Assembly (NCBI GenBank): GCA_022483465.1
Contig: JAKVNF010000001.1
Coordinates: 744,001-808,000 of the forward strand
Length of the DNA stretch: 64,000 bases
Origin: Lachnospiraceae bacterium
GTDB lineage: Bacteria; Bacillota; Clostridia; Lachnospirales; Lachnospiraceae
Direction of reading: 5' to 3'
This document shows, piece after piece, positions 49,214 to 58,814 of the stretch (position 1 is its first letter; each line of letters opens with the position of its first letter). A program made the translations under genes and the position numbers. Below the pieces are notes generated by a model. It was given only the letters and a program-made list of their open reading frames with translations. It did not search any database and was not told the DNA's origin.

Positions 49214-50955
49214 TGGTTTTGTCCTCCCTCCCGCAGGGCCCTCTCACAGGCGATAAACCGCTCCGAGAAGGCCGTCGGGTCGTCAATGCCGCAGCGCACT
49301 GCCAGATCGTAGAGGGAGGTCTTCTTGAGATAGGCCCTCTCGGAGAGTCCCTCGTCCGAGAGCACAGCGGCGGGCTTTTCGTCCGCAAGAAGGGTCCCGT
49401 CCGCAAGGACCAGGGCCCGATCCGTGTACTCCAGCATCAGGTGCATGTCGTGGGTGATCATCAGGATGGTGAGCCCCATCTGCTCATTGAGCTTTTTCAG
49501 AAATTCCATGATCTCGGTATAGTGGCGATAGTCCTGCCCCGCCGTCGGCTCATCCAGGATCAGGATCTTGGGGTTCATCACCAGGATGGAGGCGATGGAG
49601 ACCCGCTTTTTCTGCCCGAAGGAGAGCGCCGACACCGGCCAGTTCCGGTAGGGGTAGAGGCCGCAGATCTTCAGGGTCTTAAGCACCCGCTCGGTTCTCT
49701 CCTTCTCCGGAACGCCCCGGACAGAAAGTCCCAGCCCCACCTCGTCCATGATCATGGGCTTCGAGATCATCTGGTTCGGGCTCTGCATGACAAGGCCGAT
49801 CCTCTCCCCCCGCTCCTTGACGGAGAGCGGCGCCATGTCCCTGCCCTCCAGCAGGATCTTTCCGGCATCCGGCTGCAGGAAGCCGCAGATCAGCGCGGAG
49901 AGGGTCGACTTTCCCGCTCCGTTCTTCCCGACAATCGAGACCATCTCCCCCTCCCGGATGCCAAAGGAGACATGGGAGAGGACCGGGGTGCCCTGGGTGT
50001 AGGAAAACGTAAGGTCCTGCACCTCCAGAACCGGCTCTCCCAGCGCCTTTGCCGCCGGCTCCTTCGTGCGGGCAAACCAGCTGCGGACCTGTTCCCGGTA
50101 GGGAAGAAGGTTCATGGTCTCGATGTGCTGCGGATGATCCTCCGGTTTTAAGACTGCCCCTGCATGCTTCAGGGCTGCGATGTAAAGGGGTTCCCGCACG
50201 CCCTCCTTTTCCAGAAGATCCGTGCAGAGCAGGCGATCCGGCGATTCGTCCGCCGCGATCTCTCCCTCGTGCATCACCACGATCCGGTCCACGTCCCGGT
50301 AGAGCACATCCTCGAGCCGGTGCTCGATGATGACCACCGTGACATCCTGTTTCTGCCGGATTCTCTCGATCAGGTCGATGGTGCGCTTTCCGGTGGCGGG
50401 ATCGAGATTCGCGAGGGGCTCATCGAAGAGCAGGATCTTCACGTCATCGACCAGAACGCCTCCCATGGAGACCCGCTGCTTCTGTCCGCCGGAGAGTTCC
50501 CCCGGGGCATGGTCCAGAAAGTCCCGCATCTCCACGATATCCGCCGCCCGGTCCACCTTTTGGAAGATCTCCTCCTGGGGCAGGGCGTCGTTCTCCAGCG
50601 CAAAGGCCAGGTCCTCTGCCACCGTCAGGCCGATGAACTGGCCGTCGGTGTCCTGCAGGACCGTTCCCACCTTCTTGGACATGCCAAAGACGCCGGCCTT
50701 CTTCGGCTCCTCCCCATCAACCAGGAGTTTCCCCTTGATCTCTCCGGAGAAGGACCCGGGGATCAGACCGTTGATGCAGTGGGCGAGGGTCGATTTGCCG
50801 CAGCCCGAGGGACCGGTGATCAGCACCTTCTCCCCGGGGTAGATGTCGAGATTGATGTGCCTGACCGTCGGCTCCTTTTGCGAGCGGTATCGGAAGGAGA
50901 AGTCCTGAAAGGAGATGATGGGGTTGTCTTTTGTCTTGTTGTTCGTAGGTTCCAT
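49210..50955 (-). CDS. ECF transporter ATPase, two domains fused
   Basis: A 581-residue protein with two complete ABC ATPase domains (YkoD/CbiO-like). Domain 1 has Walker A GPSGCGKST, signature LSGGQKQR and Walker B LLFDEPLAN. Domain 2 has GKNGAGKST, LSFGQKKR and LILDEPTAG. In most Firmicutes these are two separate proteins, EcfA1 and EcfA2; here one gene gives the heterodimer as a single chain. It powers uptake of a vitamin or related compound through the S protein at 51759. AGGATCATTC precedes the ATG. Confidence 0.93.
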   Translation of the reverse strand: MEPTNNKTKDNPIISFQDFSFRYRSQKEPTVRHINLDIYPGEKVLITGPSGCGKSTLAHCINGLIPGSFSGEIKGKLLVDGEEPKKAGVFGMSKKVGTVLQDTDGQFIGLTVAEDLAFALENDALPQEEIFQKVDRAADIVEMRDFLDHAPGELSGGQKQRVSMGGVLVDDVKILLFDEPLANLDPATGKRTIDLIERIRQKQDVTVVIIEHRLEDVLYRDVDRIVVMHEGEIAADESPDRLLCTDLLEKEGVREPLYIAALKHAGAVLKPEDHPQHIETMNLLPYREQVRSWFARTKEPAAKALGEPVLEVQDLTFSYTQGTPVLSHVSFGIREGEMVSIVGKNGAGKSTLSALICGFLQPDAGKILLEGRDMAPLSVKERGERIGLVMQSPNQMISKPMIMDEVGLGLSVRGVPEKERTERVLKTLKICGLYPYRNWPVSALSFGQKKRVSIASILVMNPKILILDEPTAGQDYRHYTEIMEFLKKLNEQMGLTILMITHDMHLMLEYTDRALVLADGTLLADEKPAAVLSDEGLSERAYLKKTSLYDLAVRCGIDDPTAFSERFIACERALREGGQNQ

Positions 50956-51042
50956 GAATGATCCTGTATGTCTCCTGCCGGGTGCAATCCGGCAAAGCGA
51001 TTTTCTGTGCCCTTTTATTGTAGGTTCCCCTGCGCGCCGGCG

Positions 51043-51627
51043 TCAATCCTGGAGAGAAACCGCCCCCAGCTTCCTGCGAAAGATCCCGCCGTCAAAATAC
51101 AGGGGAGCACCCTGTTCGTCCTGATAAAAGGAGACCTGTTCCGTGCCCGTCTGGACAAAGCCAAGGGCAGTAAGAAGGTGCACGGACGGAAGATTGGCAA
51201 GGGCCGTCCCCGCGGCAAACTCGGTTTCCCTCCCCTGCGAGATTGCCCAAAGCAGTGCCTCCAGGCTCTCTCTGGCATATCCCTTCCCGTGATAGGCGCT
51301 GTGAAAACAGTACCCGATCTCATAGCCCTCCGGGGTCTTGTGAAAAATGACATACCCGATTACCGCGTCAGCAAGGCACACGGCAAAAAACATGTGCTCC
51401 CTTCCCGGGGAGAGAGCAGCCCAGCGCCTTGCCTTTTCCTGTGCTTCCCCTGCCGTCTCTCGGTGCGGGACGTCATACCGCGCATATCCGGAGCGATTGA
51501 AATCCGCCCAGATCTCCATCAGGGCCTTCCAGTCTGATTCCCGCACAAAGCGGATCCGGAGCCTCCTCGTATGGATCTCCAGGCTGTCTTCTCTCTGCGC
51601 TTTCTCTGTGATCCTTTCTGTTTCCAT
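51043..51627 (-). CDS. GNAT-family acetyltransferase (RimJ/RimL type)
   Basis: A 194-residue protein. LRIRFVRESDWKALMEIW begins the GNAT fold. YEIGYCFHSAYHGKGYARESLEALL is the acetyl-CoA-binding loop (GKGYA), and NLPSVHLLTALGFVQTG is the usual closing motif. This places it with RimJ/RimL-like acetyltransferases that modify protein N-termini or small amines. It sits between the ECF S gene and the ECF ATPase gene in the same direction. A link to vitamin uptake is not evident. Confidence 0.87.
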   Translation of the reverse strand: METERITEKAQREDSLEIHTRRLRIRFVRESDWKALMEIWADFNRSGYARYDVPHRETAGEAQEKARRWAALSPGREHMFFAVCLADAVIGYVIFHKTPEGYEIGYCFHSAYHGKGYARESLEALLWAISQGRETEFAAGTALANLPSVHLLTALGFVQTGTEQVSFYQDEQGAPLYFDGGIFRRKLGAVSLQD

Positions 51628-51758
51628 AGATCTGTCTTTTCTCCTCCTCTGTTTTTCTTTCCGGAAAAAAGGAAAGGAAACCGCATGCCGGCAGTGCCAG
51701 GCACACGATTTCCTCTGCTTTGCAGGGACAGACGGGGATGATCACCCCCGGGCCTTTC

Positions 51759-52307
51759 TCAGTCCTCCTTCTCCAGGGAAGCGGACTTGCCGGCGATCCT
51801 GCTGTAAGCTGCCAGAAGGAGCGATCCCAGAATGCCGACGATCAGGATATTGCCGAGGAAGGCGGCAGCGCCCTGTAAAAACACCTTGTTTGCGGGCTCT
51901 GCATAGACGGCGATGTCCAGCGCCGGAGCCAGGAGAATCCAGGCAAGGGCATTGGCCACAACCTGAACCACGTTGAAGAGCACGATGTTCTTCTTTGCAA
52001 AGCCGCCCTCCCGGACCGCAAACTTCTTTGCAAAGGCACCGATCAGAATTCCGACCACTGCCTCCGGGAAGACCCAGCTCCACCAGACGCTGCCGTAGAA
52101 CAGCGCATCTCCCAGCGCATGGCCGAGAAGTCCCACGATCGCGCCGACCAGCGGTCCGAAAATCGCCGACAGGAAGGCAAGGACAGCCATTCTCGGCTGG
52201 AGCGAGGTGTTGGGGATACCGGTGGGGATCTGGACCTCCGTCAGGGCCACAAACAGGGCCGTGCCAATGCCGATGGCAACCACTTCTTTGATTCCGAATT
52301 TCTTCAT
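51759..52307 (-). CDS. ECF transporter S component (UPF0397 family)
   Basis: A 182-residue membrane protein with five to six spans. VVAIGIGTALFVALTEVQIPTGIPNT, FLSAIFGPLVGAIVGLLGHALGDALFYGSVWWSWV and the late FLGNILIVGILGSLLLAAY are the marks of UPF0397 S components. It binds the substrate for the EcfT/ATPase pair encoded downstream. The substrate is not set by the sequence; vitamin- or cobalamin-like compounds are candidates. The ATG at 52307 follows GAGGAGGAAGAG. A hairpin with a T run at about 51670-51713 follows the gene. No riboswitch is recognised in its 110-base leader. Confidence 0.87.
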   Translation of the reverse strand: MKKFGIKEVVAIGIGTALFVALTEVQIPTGIPNTSLQPRMAVLAFLSAIFGPLVGAIVGLLGHALGDALFYGSVWWSWVFPEAVVGILIGAFAKKFAVREGGFAKKNIVLFNVVQVVANALAWILLAPALDIAVYAEPANKVFLQGAAAFLGNILIVGILGSLLLAAYSRIAGKSASLEKED

Positions 52308-52419
52308 GATGCTCTCTTCCTCCTCTCCTGCGCACCGCGCAGGCAAAATAGCTTGCAACGCCTACACGATAGCATAAAAAAGCGGAGGCGGGGAGGGCGG
52401 TTTCCGCACGCATCGCTCC

Positions 52420-52842
52420 TCACTTTTTGCAAAATGTCCCACTTTTTCTGCGTGTCACAGTCATGCCGAGAAATTCATAGCCGGTACTTCCGATCGCCTC
52501 TGAGAGCTCTGCCCGCAGCGTCCCGTAGGTTCTCTGCCCGCGGAGGACAAACACCGCCTTCCCGGTGACATGGGAGACGCAGAGCCCCTTTGCGTCCGGA
52601 ACGACAGACCGGACGGCCGAGGCGATGTGGCTCTCGCAGACGCCGCACATCATGCCGGCGACGACGCACTCGATGCGGGTTCCCGCCGGGAGTAGGTCGT
52701 CCTCCTTCCCCCGCTCCTTCGGCCGCTTCGGGTCAAAAAACATGCTCAGAAAGTCCCGCAGGGCAAAGCCAAGGACCACCGCGAGCATGGCGATGAGAAT
52801 CAGGTCGTAGCCGTTGAATACCCCGATGATGTTCTCTTTCAT
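52420..52842 (-). CDS. Membrane-anchored heavy-metal-associated domain protein
   Basis: A 140-residue protein. One span near the N-terminus (DLILIAMLAVVLGFALRDFL) is followed by a short linker and a heavy-metal-associated (HMA) domain with VVAGMMCGVCESHIASAVRSV, the GMxCxxC copper site. YEFLGMTV closes the fold. It is the last gene of the csoR-copA-copZ unit and probably binds copper at the membrane. ATGGAGGAGAC precedes the ATG. A weak hairpin plus T6 at about 52372-52410 may end the operon. Confidence 0.82.
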   Translation of the reverse strand: MKENIIGVFNGYDLILIAMLAVVLGFALRDFLSMFFDPKRPKERGKEDDLLPAGTRIECVVAGMMCGVCESHIASAVRSVVPDAKGLCVSHVTGKAVFVLRGQRTYGTLRAELSEAIGSTGYEFLGMTVTRRKSGTFCKK

Positions 52843-52930
52843 GTCTCCTCCATGGCAGTGTTCTGCCTTTGCGTCAAAAATCCCCGGAGGCAGCTGTCTC
52901 CGGGGACTGATGGTATCACAGGAGCCTTCG

Positions 52931-53140
52931 TTACTCCACGCTCACGAACTTGTATCCAGCGTCCGCGACAGCCTTCTCCAGATCTGCGGCGGGGACCTCT
53001 CTCGTCTCCTCGATCACAGCGGTTCCCTTCTCATGGGAGACCTCGGCGGAGGTGATGCCGTCGATCTTCTCCAGCGCCTTCTTCACGTGCTTCTCGCACA
53101 TATTGCACATCATGCCATCTACGTGTACGGTTCTTGTCAT
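52931..53140 (-). CDS. copZ: Copper chaperone CopZ-like
   Basis: A 69-residue single HMA domain: VHVDGMMCNMCEKHVKKALEKIDGI with the metal-binding CNMC, and YKFVSVE at the end. It carries Cu(I) in the cytoplasm and exchanges it with CopA and CsoR. AGGAGAAACA precedes the ATG. It follows copA by 39 bases. Its sequence is close to the three C-terminal HMA repeats of CopA (GMMCxxCEKHV), suggesting that those repeats arose from a copZ-like gene. Confidence 0.9.
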   Translation of the reverse strand: MTRTVHVDGMMCNMCEKHVKKALEKIDGITSAEVSHEKGTAVIEETREVPAADLEKAVADAGYKFVSVE

Positions 53141-53179
53141 TTGTTTCTCCTCTTTTCTGTGTTTTTTACAAAATTTATG

Positions 53180-56100
53180 TTATGCGGCGCCGTTCTCCCG
53201 GATCTCGCCCTCATAGGTGTAGTCCGCGTCCTCCACCGCCTGCTTCATGGCCTTCTCGTCCGGGTCCTTCGTGACAGTGAGCGCCACGATCCCGGTGGTG
53301 TGGTCTGCCTTCGCATCCTCGATGCCGTCCACCTTCTTCAAGGCCTCCGACACGTGGCGCTCGCAGTTCTCACACATCATACCGCCAACCCGGATCGCCA
53401 TGGTAGCTGCGGCAGCGGCATCCTTATCCACACCCACATAGGTGTAGTCCGCATCCTCCACCGCCTGCTTCATGGCCTTCTCATCGGGGGTCTTTGTGAC
53501 CGTGAGCACCACCTTTCCGGTGGTGTGATCTGCCTTCGCATCCTCGATGCCGTCCACCTTCTTTAAAGCTTCCGACACGTGCTTTTCGCAGTTCTCGCAC
53601 ATCATGCCGTCTACCAGGACCGTCTCCGTCTTTGCTGCTTCCTCTTTTTCGGTGCCCGCATACTCGTAGTCCGCGTCCTCGACTGCCTTCTTCATGGCAG
53701 CCTCATCCGGCGTCTTCGTGTAGGTGACAAGCACCTTTCCGGTCTTATGGTCCGCTTTTGCGTCCGTGATGCCGTCCACCTTCTTCAGGGCTTCCTGCAC
53801 ATGGTGCTCGCAGTTCTCACACATCATGCCGTTTACCAGAACGGTCTCCGCTTTGGCCGCTTCTTCCGGCTCCTTCTTTTCCGGGATCGGGCAGTTCGTC
53901 TGGGTGCCGTTCACGGCATTCACCGCCACGGTGACCTTCTGCGTCTCCTCGTCCGGGAGAGCCCGCTTCTTCATCGGATGATCGTGTCCCGCCTCATGCA
54001 GCTTGAACAGGTTCAGCCGCAGGGCGTTCATGCAGACCGTAAAACTTGAGAGGCTCATTGCCGCCGCGCCCATCATCGGGTTGATCTGGAGCGCCGGATA
54101 GACACCGGCTGCCACCGGGATCAGGATGGCGTTGTAGGCAAAGGCCCAGAACAGGTTCTCGTGGATGTTCCGGAGTGTCGCCCGGGAGAGCCGCACCGCG
54201 GCGGACACATCCGTGAGCTTGGAGTTCATGAGCACGATGTCGGCGGAGTCGATGGCCACATCTGTGCCGGCGCCGATGGCGATGCCGATGTCGGCTCTCG
54301 TCAGGGCCGGGGCATCGTTGATGCCGTCGCCCACCATGGCGACCCGGCCGCGCTTCTGGAGCCTGCGGATCTCGGCCTCCTTCCCCTCGGGAAGAACGCC
54401 CGCGATCACGCGGTCCACCCCGGCCTGCTTTCCGATGGCCCGGGCGGTCCGCTCGTTGTCACCGGTCAGCATCACGACCTCGATGCCCATGTTCTGAAGT
54501 TCCTTGACTGCCTGTGCGGAGTCCGCCTTGATGACATCCGCCACGGCGATGATGCCAAGGAATGCGCCGTCCCGCTCAAAGAACAGCGGGGTCTTGCCCT
54601 CTTCGGCCAGGGCGTCGGCCTTCTTCTGCAGTGTCTCGGGGATCGCTGCAGCCGTGGCGATGAACTTCCCGGAGCCGCCGGTCACGGTATGACCCGCAAC
54701 CGTTCCGGTCAGGCCGTTTCCGGCAAGAGCGCGGAACCCGGATACCGCAGAGGCATTAAGGTGTCTCTCTTCGCCAAGCGCCACGATGGCACGCGCCAGA
54801 GGATGTTCACTTTTTTGCTCCAGTGAATAGGCCGCGGAGAGAAGCTCCTCCTCCGAGCAGCCATCTGCCGGGACAAGATCCGTCACCTGGGGCTTTCCCG
54901 CGGTGATGGTACCCGTCTTGTCCAGCGCAACGATCTGGATCTTGCCGGCATTCTCCAGGGCCTCAGAGGTCTTGAACAGGATGCCGTTCTTGGCGCCCAT
55001 GCCGTTGCCCACCATGATGGCAACGGGAGTTGCAAGGCCCAGGGCGCAGGGGCAGGAGATCACCAGGACGCTGATGGCCTTCTCCAGGGCGTAGGCGACG
55101 TCCCGGCCAAGCAGCATCCAGACCACGAAGACCACCGCAGCGATCAGCATGACGGCGGGCACAAACACGCCGGAGACCTCATCCGCGATCCGGGCGATGG
55201 GCGCCTTGGTGGCCGCCGCATCGCTGACCATCTGGATGATCTGGGAGAAGGTGGTGTCCTCACCGACCCGGTCTGCCTTTGCCCGGATGAAGCCGGACTG
55301 GTTGATCGTGGCAGCGCTCACCTTGTCACCCACCGCCTTGTCCACGGGAATCGACTCACCGGTCAGGGCGGACTCATCGACGGCGGTCTCGCCCTCGATG
55401 ATCTGTCCGTCGACGGGGATCGCCTCGCCGGGCTTGACCACAAAGATGTCGCCGATCCGCACATCATCGATGCCGACTTCCTGCTGGACGCCGTCCCGCT
55501 CGACGACAGCCTTCTTGGGCGCCATCTTCATCAGGTTCTTCAGCGCATCCGTGGTCCGCCCCTTGGAGAGGGACTCCAGGGTCTTTCCGACCGTGATGAG
55601 CGCCGGAATCATGGCCGCGGACTCAAAGTAGAGCTCATTGTGGTAGAGCGGCATCAGATCCATGTTTGCGGTGCCCGTGGTCACCAGGTAGGTCATCCGC
55701 AGCAGGATGGTAACCGACCAGCCGAAGGAGACCGAGGAGCCCAAAGCCACCAGGGTATCCATGTTCGGGGCGCGGTGCCAGAGGGAGCGGAAGCCCGAGA
55801 TAAAGAATGCCTTGTTGATCAGCATCACCACGATCGCCAGCAGCATCTGCACGATGCCAAGGCCGATATGGTTGTGGTTTAGAAACGCCGGGACGGGCCA
55901 GGAGAGCATGTTGTGGCCCATCGTGATGTACATGAGAATCAGGAGAAACACGATGGAGGAGACAAGGCGCTTCACCAGCTTCGGGGTCTCCCGGTCCTTC
56001 AGCGCGTCCTCCTCAGCGGCAAGCTTTGCACTTGCGCTCTCCTTCTGTACGGTTCCCTCGCCCTTTGGCTGGGCGCCGTATCCCGCCCGCTCCACGGCCT

Positions 56101-56257
56101 GGATGACCTCCTGCGGGGAGGCGGTTCCCTCCACCGCCATGGAGTTGGTCAGAAGCGATACCGATACGCTTGATACGCCGGGCACTTTGGCCACGGCTTT
56201 CTCGACATGGGCCTGGCAGGAGGCACAGGTCATGCCCGTCACAATGTATTGATCCAT
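53180..56257 (-). CDS. copA: Copper-exporting P1B-type ATPase with three extra C-terminal HMA domains
   Basis: A 1025-residue protein; typical CopA is about 750-800. One N-terminal HMA domain has C11 and C14 (TCASC). The core follows: eight spans, the metal-site CPC near residue 401, phosphorylated Asp in DKTGT near 445 and GDGINDAP near 640, all intact. After the last span and a linker come three HMA repeats at about 800-870, 875-945 and 952-1020, each [10 protein letters not shown]. It exports Cu(I) using ATP. Extra metal domains at the C-terminus are unusual and may act as a copper buffer or sensor. GAAAGGAAGAC precedes the ATG. It lies 44 bases after csoR. Confidence 0.95.
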   Translation of the reverse strand: MDQYIVTGMTCASCQAHVEKAVAKVPGVSSVSVSLLTNSMAVEGTASPQEVIQAVERAGYGAQPKGEGTVQKESASAKLAAEEDALKDRETPKLVKRLVSSIVFLLILMYITMGHNMLSWPVPAFLNHNHIGLGIVQMLLAIVVMLINKAFFISGFRSLWHRAPNMDTLVALGSSVSFGWSVTILLRMTYLVTTGTANMDLMPLYHNELYFESAAMIPALITVGKTLESLSKGRTTDALKNLMKMAPKKAVVERDGVQQEVGIDDVRIGDIFVVKPGEAIPVDGQIIEGETAVDESALTGESIPVDKAVGDKVSAATINQSGFIRAKADRVGEDTTFSQIIQMVSDAAATKAPIARIADEVSGVFVPAVMLIAAVVFVVWMLLGRDVAYALEKAISVLVISCPCALGLATPVAIMVGNGMGAKNGILFKTSEALENAGKIQIVALDKTGTITAGKPQVTDLVPADGCSEEELLSAAYSLEQKSEHPLARAIVALGEERHLNASAVSGFRALAGNGLTGTVAGHTVTGGSGKFIATAAAIPETLQKKADALAEEGKTPLFFERDGAFLGIIAVADVIKADSAQAVKELQNMGIEVVMLTGDNERTARAIGKQAGVDRVIAGVLPEGKEAEIRRLQKRGRVAMVGDGINDAPALTRADIGIAIGAGTDVAIDSADIVLMNSKLTDVSAAVRLSRATLRNIHENLFWAFAYNAILIPVAAGVYPALQINPMMGAAAMSLSSFTVCMNALRLNLFKLHEAGHDHPMKKRALPDEETQKVTVAVNAVNGTQTNCPIPEKKEPEEAAKAETVLVNGMMCENCEHHVQEALKKVDGITDAKADHKTGKVLVTYTKTPDEAAMKKAVEDADYEYAGTEKEEAAKTETVLVDGMMCENCEKHVSEALKKVDGIEDAKADHTTGKVVLTVTKTPDEKAMKQAVEDADYTYVGVDKDAAAAATMAIRVGGMMCENCERHVSEALKKVDGIEDAKADHTTGIVALTVTKDPDEKAMKQAVEDADYTYEGEIRENGAA
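53200..53860 (-). repeat. Three tandem HMA-coding repeats of about 230 bp
   Basis: The 3' end of copA carries three direct repeats coding [25 protein letters not shown] and AVEDADY. Repeats 2 and 3 are the most alike, so they probably arose last by tandem duplication. Such repeats can change number by recombination. Confidence 0.85.
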
Positions 56258-56301
56258 AGCTGTCTTCCTTTCGGCCCCCGGGTGCCATGCCCGGGACGGT
56301 C

Positions 56302-56682
56302 TTACTTCATGAGCTTTTGCAGCACGTTGCAGAGCTCGTCGATGGTTTCGTCATTGCCGTTGCGGATGTCCGTCGCGACGCATCCCCGGATGTGGCAGCC
56401 CAGCAGCGTCTTGTTGAAGCTGTTGAGCGCGCTGGTTGCCGCCGAGACCTGAATCAGGATGTCGGGGCAGTAGGCATCGTTTTCCACCATCTTCTCGATG
56501 CCGCGGATCTGTCCCTCGATCCGCCGAAGCCGGGAGAGCAGAGCTTTCTGCTCCTCCGGGGTGCGCTTGACGTGCCGTCCGCTGCAGGCAGGACAGGCAC
56601 CCGTTTCCCCGGCAGCAGGCGAAGCCATTGCTTCGCCTTCCGGGATGATGTCTCTTGTTTCCTGGTCTTTCTGTTCTGCCAT
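56302..56682 (-). CDS. csoR: CsoR-family copper-sensing repressor
   Basis: A 126-residue all-helical repressor. After a variable start of about 40 residues with ACPACSGRH (a possible extra metal site), the CsoR core reads [29 protein letters not shown] and [12 protein letters not shown]. The Cys, His and Cys of the Cu(I) site (YCPD, GCHIRGC) are present. When copper binds it leaves the DNA. It is the first gene of the copper operon, with two inverted repeats before it. TAAGGAGGAACC precedes the ATG. Confidence 0.92.
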   Translation of the reverse strand: MAEQKDQETRDIIPEGEAMASPAAGETGACPACSGRHVKRTPEEQKALLSRLRRIEGQIRGIEKMVENDAYCPDILIQVSAATSALNSFNKTLLGCHIRGCVATDIRNGNDETIDELCNVLQKLMK

Positions 56683-56694
56683 AGGTTCCTCCTT

Positions 56695-56745
56695 ATACCC
56701 CGTCTGGGTATCTTGTGGCTCGTACTATATACCCCCTCACGGTAT
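56695..56745 (-). promoter_or_regulatory. Two probable CsoR operators
   Basis: ATACCC CGTCT GGGTAT (56695-56711) and ATACC-N7-GGTAT (56729-56745) lie 12 and 46 bases upstream of csoR. Inverted repeats with inner G/C runs and outer AT are typical of CsoR sites. They overlap the region where the csoR promoter must be. Confidence 0.7.
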
Positions 56746-56815
56746 CTGTCAAGCACCGTTCCCAAAATTTCTGCGGCGGCTCCCCTCCCCTTTTTCGTTT
56801 CCCCGCGTCCCTTCG

Positions 56816-56844
56816 TTGACACTCAATTTGTAGTTTTTTATACT
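56816..56844 (+). promoter_or_regulatory. Promoter of the phosphoglucomutase gene
   Basis: TTGACA (56816-56821) and TATACT (56839-56844) are separated by exactly 17 bases, about 70 bases before the ATG. No operator-like repeat is seen, which suits a constitutive gene. Confidence 0.85.
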
Positions 56845-56916
56845 TGTTTCGGATTTGGAACCATTGCTACACAGGAGCTGTTTTGTCACCAATCGATCAG
56901 GAAATGGAGGATTGAA

Positions 56917-58599
56917 ATGGAGCAGGATATGTATGAGCGCTGGCTTGCCGCAAATCTGGAGGATTCGGATCTGAAGCCGGAACTGATGCGCATTCAGGGG
57001 AATGACGCAGAGATCCAGGACCGCTTTGCCGTGTCCCTGAAGTTTGGCACGGCGGGTCTTCGCGGCGTCGTTGGCGCCGGCACCAACCGCATGAACATCT
57101 GGGTGGTCCGGCAGGCAACCCAGGGACTTGCCAACTGGGTGAAGACCCAGGGCGGGACCCAGACCGTGGCAGTCAGCTATGACTCCCGTATCAAGAGCGA
57201 TGTGTTCGCAAAGACCGCAGCCGGTGTCCTCGCGGCAAACGGCATCCGGGTTCGCATCTACGATGCGCTGATGCCGGTGCCGGCCCTCTCCTTTGCAACC
57301 CGCTACTATCACTGCAATGCGGGCATCATGATCACCGCCTCCCACAACCCGGCCCGGTACAACGGCTACAAGGCCTACGGCCCGGACGGCTGCCAGATGA
57401 CCGATGACGCCGCAGCCATCGTCTACAATGAAATTCAGAAGACCGACATCCTCACCGGGGCAAAGTTCGAGTCCTTCGCCCAGGGCGTGGAGGACGGCCT
57501 CATCCGCTTCGTCGGAGACGACTGCAAGAAGGCCTTCTATGAGGCCATCGAGGCAAGACAGGTGCGCCCGGGTCTTTGCAAGAGCGCAGGCCTCAAGCTC
57601 GTCTACTCTCCGCTCAACGGCTCCGGCCTCGTTCCGGTCACCCACGTGCTGAACGACATCGGCATCCATGACATCACCATCGTCCCCGAGCAGGAGTACC
57701 CCTCCGGGTATTTCACCACCTGCCCCTATCCGAATCCGGAGATCCGGGAGGCACTGCAGTACGGCCTGAACCTGGCCGAGAAGAAGAGCGCAGACCTGAT
57801 GCTCGCCACCGATCCCGATGCGGACCGCGTGGGCATCGCCATGAAGTGCCCGGACGGCACCTATGAGCTGGTCACCGGAAACGAGATGGGCGTCCTGCTT
57901 CTGGACTACATCTGCGCCGGCAGAATCGAGAAGGGCACCATGCCGAAGAACCCGGTGGCGGTCAAGTCCATCGTCTCCACACCGCTTGCCGACCTGGTGG
58001 CTGCCCACTACGGCGTGGAGCTGCGCAGCGTCCTGACCGGTTTCAAGTGGATCGGCAATCAGATCGCCCAGCTCGAGGCCGCCGGTGAGGTGGACCGCTT
58101 CATCTTCGGCTTCGAGGAGTCCTACGGCTACCTGGCTGGCCCCTACGTGCGGGACAAGGACGCCGTCATCGGCTCCATGCTGATCTGCGAGATGGCAGCC
58201 TACTATCGCAGCATCGGCTCTTCCATCAAGCAGCGCCTGGAGGAGATCTACCAGGAGTACGGCCGGTACCTGAACAAGGTCGACAGCTATGAGTTCCCGG
58301 GTCTGTCCGGTATGGACAAGATGGCGGGCATCATGGAGAACCTCCGCAAGAATCCGCCGAAGGACTTCGCCGGCATCGCCGTCACGAAGGTGACTGACTA
58401 CGAGGAGTCCGAGAAGACCGGCCTGCCGAAGGCAAACGTCCTGATCTACGCCCTGGCGGACGGCTCCACTGTGGTGGTGCGCCCCTCCGGCACCGAGCCC
58501 AAGATCAAGACCTACTTCACGACCAAGGGAAAGGATCTGGCTGAGGCCCAGGCAAAGAAGGATCTTCTGACCTCCGCAATCCGTCCTCTGCTCACCTGA
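56917..58599 (+). CDS. Phosphoglucomutase / phosphomannomutase
   Basis: A 560-residue alpha-D-phosphohexomutase that interconverts glucose-1-phosphate and glucose-6-phosphate (or the mannose forms), linking glycogen, cell-wall sugar and glycolytic pools. LKFGTAGLRGVVGAG near residue 40, the phosphoserine loop GIMITASHNPARYNGYK near 140, the metal loop DPDADR near 300, GFEESYGYL for sugar contact and RPSGTEPKIK for phosphate binding are all intact. The length fits the PgcA-type Firmicute enzyme. The ATG at 56917 follows GGAGGATTG. An IS1634-like element now lies between the stop and the gene's terminator. Confidence 0.94.
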   Translation: MEQDMYERWLAANLEDSDLKPELMRIQGNDAEIQDRFAVSLKFGTAGLRGVVGAGTNRMNIWVVRQATQGLANWVKTQGGTQTVAVSYDSRIKSDVFAKTAAGVLAANGIRVRIYDALMPVPALSFATRYYHCNAGIMITASHNPARYNGYKAYGPDGCQMTDDAAAIVYNEIQKTDILTGAKFESFAQGVEDGLIRFVGDDCKKAFYEAIEARQVRPGLCKSAGLKLVYSPLNGSGLVPVTHVLNDIGIHDITIVPEQEYPSGYFTTCPYPNPEIREALQYGLNLAEKKSADLMLATDPDADRVGIAMKCPDGTYELVTGNEMGVLLLDYICAGRIEKGTMPKNPVAVKSIVSTPLADLVAAHYGVELRSVLTGFKWIGNQIAQLEAAGEVDRFIFGFEESYGYLAGPYVRDKDAVIGSMLICEMAAYYRSIGSSIKQRLEEIYQEYGRYLNKVDSYEFPGLSGMDKMAGIMENLRKNPPKDFAGIAVTKVTDYEESEKTGLPKANVLIYALADGSTVVVRPSGTEPKIKTYFTTKGKDLAEAQAKKDLLTSAIRPLLT

Positions 58600-58642
58600 A
58601 GCTTGAAATAAAGATAGATACTAACGGGAGTTTCGACATTTC

Positions 58643-58685
58643 AGCATGAAAACGCGGAGTTTTGACCGTGTTTCCATGCTTTTTT
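58643..58685 (+). terminator. Terminator hairpin inside the left end of the IS
   Basis: AGCATGAAAACGCGG pairs imperfectly with CCGTGTTTCCATGCT, followed by T6. It stops transcription entering from the phosphoglucomutase gene and now serves as that gene's terminator. Confidence 0.82.
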
Positions 58686-58748
58686 GTTGGCCTAAATGTA
58701 TCGCCCTATTACTTCTATGTGTAGACTATTGATTTATGTCCTATTTCA

Positions 58749-58777
58749 TTGACTTATCGAACACATATTGATATAAT
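58749..58777 (+). promoter_or_regulatory. Promoter of the IS1634-like transposase
   Basis: TTGACT (58749-58754) and a perfect TATAAT (58772-58777) are separated by 17 bases. Downstream, TAGGGCGATACAT (58804-58816) overlaps the start codon and is an inverted copy of the sequence at 58697-58709, so the leader could fold or bind transposase there. Confidence 0.87.
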
Positions 58778-58814
58778 AATCAAGCATTTAAGGGATATAT
58801 AGGTAGGGCGATAC

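Noticed and set aside
52308-52419. A riboswitch before the ECF S component
   Set aside because: The leader is short and no conserved riboswitch core was recognised by eye.
53200-53860. Regularly spaced repeats that could suggest a CRISPR array
   Set aside because: The repeats are about 230 bases long, continuous with one reading frame and code HMA domains; no short repeat-spacer pattern exists.
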